64,000 nt of DNA, taken from NCBI RefSeq assembly GCF_000350225.1, contig NW_005179117.1, positions 19,322 to 83,321 on the forward strand, in the 5' to 3' direction. Source of the stretch: Chondrus crispus (Eukaryota > Rhodophyta > Florideophyceae > Gigartinales > Gigartinaceae). Below, in pieces: positions 60,754 to 64,000 of the stretch. The notes beneath the pieces were generated by a model, which worked only from the letters and a program-made list of their open reading frames with translations, ran no database searches and had not been told where the DNA came from. Position 1 is the first letter of the stretch; every line of letters starts with the position of its first letter. The position numbers were made by a program, and so were the translations under genes.

Positions 60754-63063
60754 TTAATACGAATCGGGGTCTTGGTACACAGACATCAAGGACGTTCCCG
60801 AATCAAGTCGTTCCCGCATAGAAAACTGACTGGCTCCAGTGTTTCGAAAATGAACCCCCAACTCGGTCAGTTGTTGTTCGAGTGCATCTTCCATGTGCTC
60901 TGTACCTTTTTCTTGGGCAGAATAACTCGAAAAACTTGCTCCGACCTGCGATCCATTCCATGGCGTTTCCTCACCCTTGCTTACATTCTCTGCCGGAATC
61001 TCATCCGCTGCTGGTTTGTTCCTATTCCCAAAGCTAGATGTACTTCTCCGCAGCATGTCCGCAGTGCTTTCCCCCTTAAGCGATTGTACTACACACGACG
61101 GATATGAACTACCACCGCTAATTCCTCCCTGGTTCACCGAAGGGACTTTTGCATGCATATGGTCAGGGCCTGCGCGTCGCCCTCCGATTACTTCGAGAAT
61201 CAAACCAGCAATAAATACAAGACATGCGTACACAATCCACTGTATCCACAACGTTGCTGGTGCAACAATGAGAAACAATCCTAGTGTGACGTTCACTGCG
61301 GCAAGCACAATAATTGCCATTCCCACAGTGCGGTGATAAAATAAGCAAATTCTCGGAAACAGACGTTCACTAAGCTTTGCTCTATTCTCAATCTCAGACG
61401 AAGCATTGCGGAGACGCAGCAAAATTCCAATGACTGCCATAATTGGTTGAAATGAAGCCAAGAAGAGCGCTACCAAACCAATTTTGCCATGAGCAAAAGA
61501 TGAGTTGGATCGCCGGCGCCCATAAATTGCGATGCCGGCTCCTGCCCACGCCAGGACAAGTGCAACCAACTGAACGAAGACGTGTACGACAAAAAAACGA
61601 GACTTTCCCTCTTTGTCCTTTGCAAATCGAGATGAGAATGTTCCAATAACCATCAGTATACCCCAACTGAGAAACATTAGAATTCCGTGGATCATAGGAC
61701 GCGTCGTGTACGGAGTCTCATCCTCAATCAGTTCTGATTCAACAAACGCATCAAATGAGAGTTTCAGGAGCGCGTTCGTGAAGGATCCGTCCTCAAATTC
61801 TCCTCCAAACACTAGGTAGTATTCACTTGGCTGATCAATGTCTGTTTCTTCGGATGTCACATCCCGAACTGCATTCAAAGTCGCCCCTTTCCGTCGATCC
61901 AGAGTTTTTTGTCGCTGCTTTTCCGGGCCGACGTAGTGCACGCGCTCATGCAGCCATGCCCGTGATGTCGTCGACACAATATCCACAACTCCACCGTCAA
62001 AATGAGGCATTGTCATAACCTGGTCGGACGGGAGGTCATCAGTTCGCTGAGATCCACTATACAGAATGGCAATATCGCGTTGACCACTATACGCATCTTC
62101 AAATGAGTTGAGTCCCTGCGCCATAGCCGCTCCGACGCGTGGAGGAGGACCTCGTGGCAATTTCTGCCATCGGACGGCATCTGTTTCAGGCATAAACTCG
62201 GGAATCGATTCTGCTGATGTTTCCACATCGGCTGTGTCGATGTCTGACGTTTTCTCTGGATCGTATTCGAGCAACCAGGTATCACGGCTAGGGCATATAC
62301 CTCCGTGCTTGTCGCTCGCATAACAACCACCGAACATGACCACATCCCTTGCTGGTGTGAAAGTAGCGCTATGCATCCAGACAGGGTGAGGTGCGCGAGT
62401 AGAATACTGTCCGACCGGCTCGTGAATTTTCCTCCATGTTGCGCGGTACGGGTCTGTACTATGAAACGAGCATTTGTACGTGTCAGACAATGGTCCATCC
62501 TCATCACGACCATGTGACACGATAAGAGCGGGCTGAACAGACCCATCGGGTTTTACAAAGCTCTCAAGCGAACCTAACGCACCCCAACGTGGGGAAGGAA
62601 TGTCGCCGTCCAACTTCACTCTTCTCCAAGTGAAAGTCTCAAGTTCCATGACCCACATTTCATTGGTAACAGTTCCGTCATGAAGACGGCCTAAAGTCAC
62701 ATAGAGAAAGGGAAACTCCGCTTGGCCATCGAGGAATCGATAGCCACCCACTGCCCCATACATAGCAGGGGGAGGGTTATTTTCAGCAAGGGCGGGCGCA
62801 GCCAACAGGGTCCATCGGTTTTCCGTCACAAGGTATGTCCAGGTATCAGATTTTGCTCCTGTAGCATCTCGGCCCCCAAAAACAAGGACGAGAAAGCCAT
62901 CGCGAGACTGTACAACAACGGTGAGGTGATCAGCACGCGGCGATGGGACATTGGTGCCACTCGATGGAGGTAAAGTAGAGACGGAAAACCGAAATTGCGC
63001 ATTAGCGCACTCCCGCAGTAGCAGCAGAAGCAATAATGTTCGAAATCCTGAGCGATGCATCAT
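60754..63063 (-). CDS. Kelch-repeat/cytochrome b561 fusion membrane protein
   Basis: 769 residues from the ATG at 63063; the frame reaches 22 codons further but only to a TTG. A signal peptide (FRTLLLLLLLRECANA) is followed by a luminal or extracellular beta-propeller with Kelch-type repeats: LVFGGRDATGAKSDTWTYLV, NEMWVMELETFTWRRV, VVMFGGCY and YYLVFGGEFEDGSFTNALLK. Five or six membrane helices then form a cytochrome b561-like core. The four candidate haem ligands are His459 (IHGILMF), His494 (VVHVFV), His525 (AHGKIGL) and His577 (YHRTVGM). Cytochrome b561 domains move electrons across membranes, often from ascorbate. The cytosolic tail is Ser/Glu-rich. The partner recognised by the propeller is unknown. 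Confidence 0.85.
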   Translation of the reverse strand: MMHRSGFRTLLLLLLLRECANAQFRFSVSTLPPSSGTNVPSPRADHLTVVVQSRDGFLVLVFGGRDATGAKSDTWTYLVTENRWTLLAAPALAENNPPPAMYGAVGGYRFLDGQAEFPFLYVTLGRLHDGTVTNEMWVMELETFTWRRVKLDGDIPSPRWGALGSLESFVKPDGSVQPALIVSHGRDEDGPLSDTYKCSFHSTDPYRATWRKIHEPVGQYSTRAPHPVWMHSATFTPARDVVMFGGCYASDKHGGICPSRDTWLLEYDPEKTSDIDTADVETSAESIPEFMPETDAVRWQKLPRGPPPRVGAAMAQGLNSFEDAYSGQRDIAILYSGSQRTDDLPSDQVMTMPHFDGGVVDIVSTTSRAWLHERVHYVGPEKQRQKTLDRRKGATLNAVRDVTSEETDIDQPSEYYLVFGGEFEDGSFTNALLKLSFDAFVESELIEDETPYTTRPMIHGILMFLSWGILMVIGTFSSRFAKDKEGKSRFFVVHVFVQLVALVLAWAGAGIAIYGRRRSNSSFAHGKIGLVALFLASFQPIMAVIGILLRLRNASSEIENRAKLSERLFPRICLFYHRTVGMAIIVLAAVNVTLGLFLIVAPATLWIQWIVYACLVFIAGLILEVIGGRRAGPDHMHAKVPSVNQGGISGGSSYPSCVVQSLKGESTADMLRRSTSSFGNRNKPAADEIPAENVSKGEETPWNGSQVGASFSSYSAQEKGTEHMEDALEQQLTELGVHFRNTGASQFSMRERLDSGTSLMSVYQDPDSY

Positions 63064-64000
63064 AAAGCGGTGCTGGATAGGAAGAGGAGATTCTCGCAGG
63101 AAGAGGGGGTTCTGTGTCGAAAAGAGCAACGTATTTCGACGAGCAGTGATAAACTAGGTCCTCCTGTCATTAGCCAAAGTTGGCAACGTGAGCCCTGAGT
63201 CGCACATGAGCGCGGCTAGTCGTGTCCATATCGACACTAATATTTGGTTAAGTCGTAGAGATGACCGGGCCATATCTTGTGTTCCGGAAGAAGGATAGTC
63301 GTCGTTCGGAGAGGATAAAAGAACAAACTAGGGGCCAAGGCGGGGCGAGAGAGAAGAGCTTTCAAAACAGTTGATGGACACGTGGAGAGCGGTACACAGA
63401 CCACGGCAATTACGGCTCATTCCATTACTTTACTGGCGGTAGACTGGTAGATTGGGCTTTCGAGCTCACACGAATATTTTGAGTAGACTCTTAAACTCTA
63501 GTGGAATGACTGCACCGAGGTAATGAACGGGCTATCAGCATTGCAAGCTGATGGATGATTCTCTTTGAGGCAAGCGGGAAGTCTCCTTAATGAGCATGAA
63601 GTTATCCGCTCTTCTTCAAATTGAGACGTTTCAGCAATAGCCCAACTCCATGAGTGCCCCTGTACCGTGTGGTGCGAGATCACGGCCATGACCAACTGCA
63701 TAATGTTTGCGATGCGTTTTGAATCTTAATATTGTACAGATGTAATACGTACATTTACGGTAGTCATCTACAACTATGTATTTCATTGCTCTGATCGGGC
63801 AACGACAAAATCGCAAGCCAGTCCCTGCTTTCACGGGGCTAGTCTCATGCTCTTTTCGGCAACTGCAACTGCGATCCAAGAGTTTTAACCCTCCTGCACA
63901 ACAGTACTGATTGTTGGTGTGGCCCCCCCCCCCCCCCCTCATCAACCTCAACTAACTCTCCAAAATTTCATCCACTTGCCCACATCTTACCTCTCTAATT
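63064..64000. other. Upstream region of the Kelch-b561 gene to the window end
   Basis: No supported gene. A run of 16 C lies at 63923-63938. Confidence 0.4.

Noticed and set aside
63923-63938. 16-C run near the window end as a structural element
   Set aside because: A simple homopolymer without neighbouring tracts; probably a neutral or sequencing-sensitive run.

Overview
This is a eukaryotic nuclear window with mostly intron-free genes, long intergenic stretches and several transposons. The gene set points to a photosynthetic eukaryote. It has L-galactose dehydrogenase of the plant-type ascorbate route, a plastid-type alpha/beta hydrolase with a probable transit peptide, 4-hydroxyphenylpyruvate dioxygenase and a membrane-anchored UDP-xylose synthase. 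Intron poverty, roughly balanced base composition and this gene mix suggest a red alga. That is an inference from gene content, not a sequence match.

Layout. 1-2 kb: the 3' end of a PPIL4-type cyclophilin gene converges on UDP-xylose synthase. 3.3-8.0 kb: a minus-strand tyrosine-recombinase retrotransposon of the DIRS/Ngaro/PAT kind with A1-ORFs-B1-A2-B2 split direct repeats. 8.1-12.2 kb: a Mutator-like element whose first ORF carries a DnaJ J domain; a predicted intron joins it in frame to the transposase. 12.8-24 kb: a cysteine-rich zinc-finger protein, HPPD, a pirin-like protein lacking the usual metal ligands, a pogo-like non-autonomous element, and L-galactose dehydrogenase with a 139-nt intron. 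24-34 kb is gene-poor: two unknown ORFs, a foldback MITE and a 4.2-kb stretch rich in TACTGTA/TACAGTA words. 34-46.6 kb: a coiled-coil protein, VPS23/TSG101 (one 85-nt intron), the plastid hydrolase, a claudin-like four-span protein, a bZIP factor and a P4-ATPase flippase. 46.9-64 kb: a second pogo-like MITE, a CCR4/Angel-like nuclease or phosphodiesterase, a probable ATP synthase subunit f, a polytopic class 3 lipase, an unknown basic protein, an organellar RRM-like protein, APC10/DOC1 and a Kelch-cytochrome b561 fusion.

The host genes are ordinary housekeeping or membrane-trafficking genes and show no operon-like logic. Many lie tail to tail (cyclophilin/UXS, VPS23/hydrolase, bZIP/flippase, EEP/ATP synthase f, lipase/unknown, RRM/APC10). 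The most unusual items are the J-domain/MULE transposase fusion, the split-repeat retrotransposon, the claudin signature in a probable alga, the Kelch-b561 fusion and the enrichment of TACNGTA words in intergenic DNA. Several starts were moved to the first ATG where the longest open frame begins with TTG or GTG.
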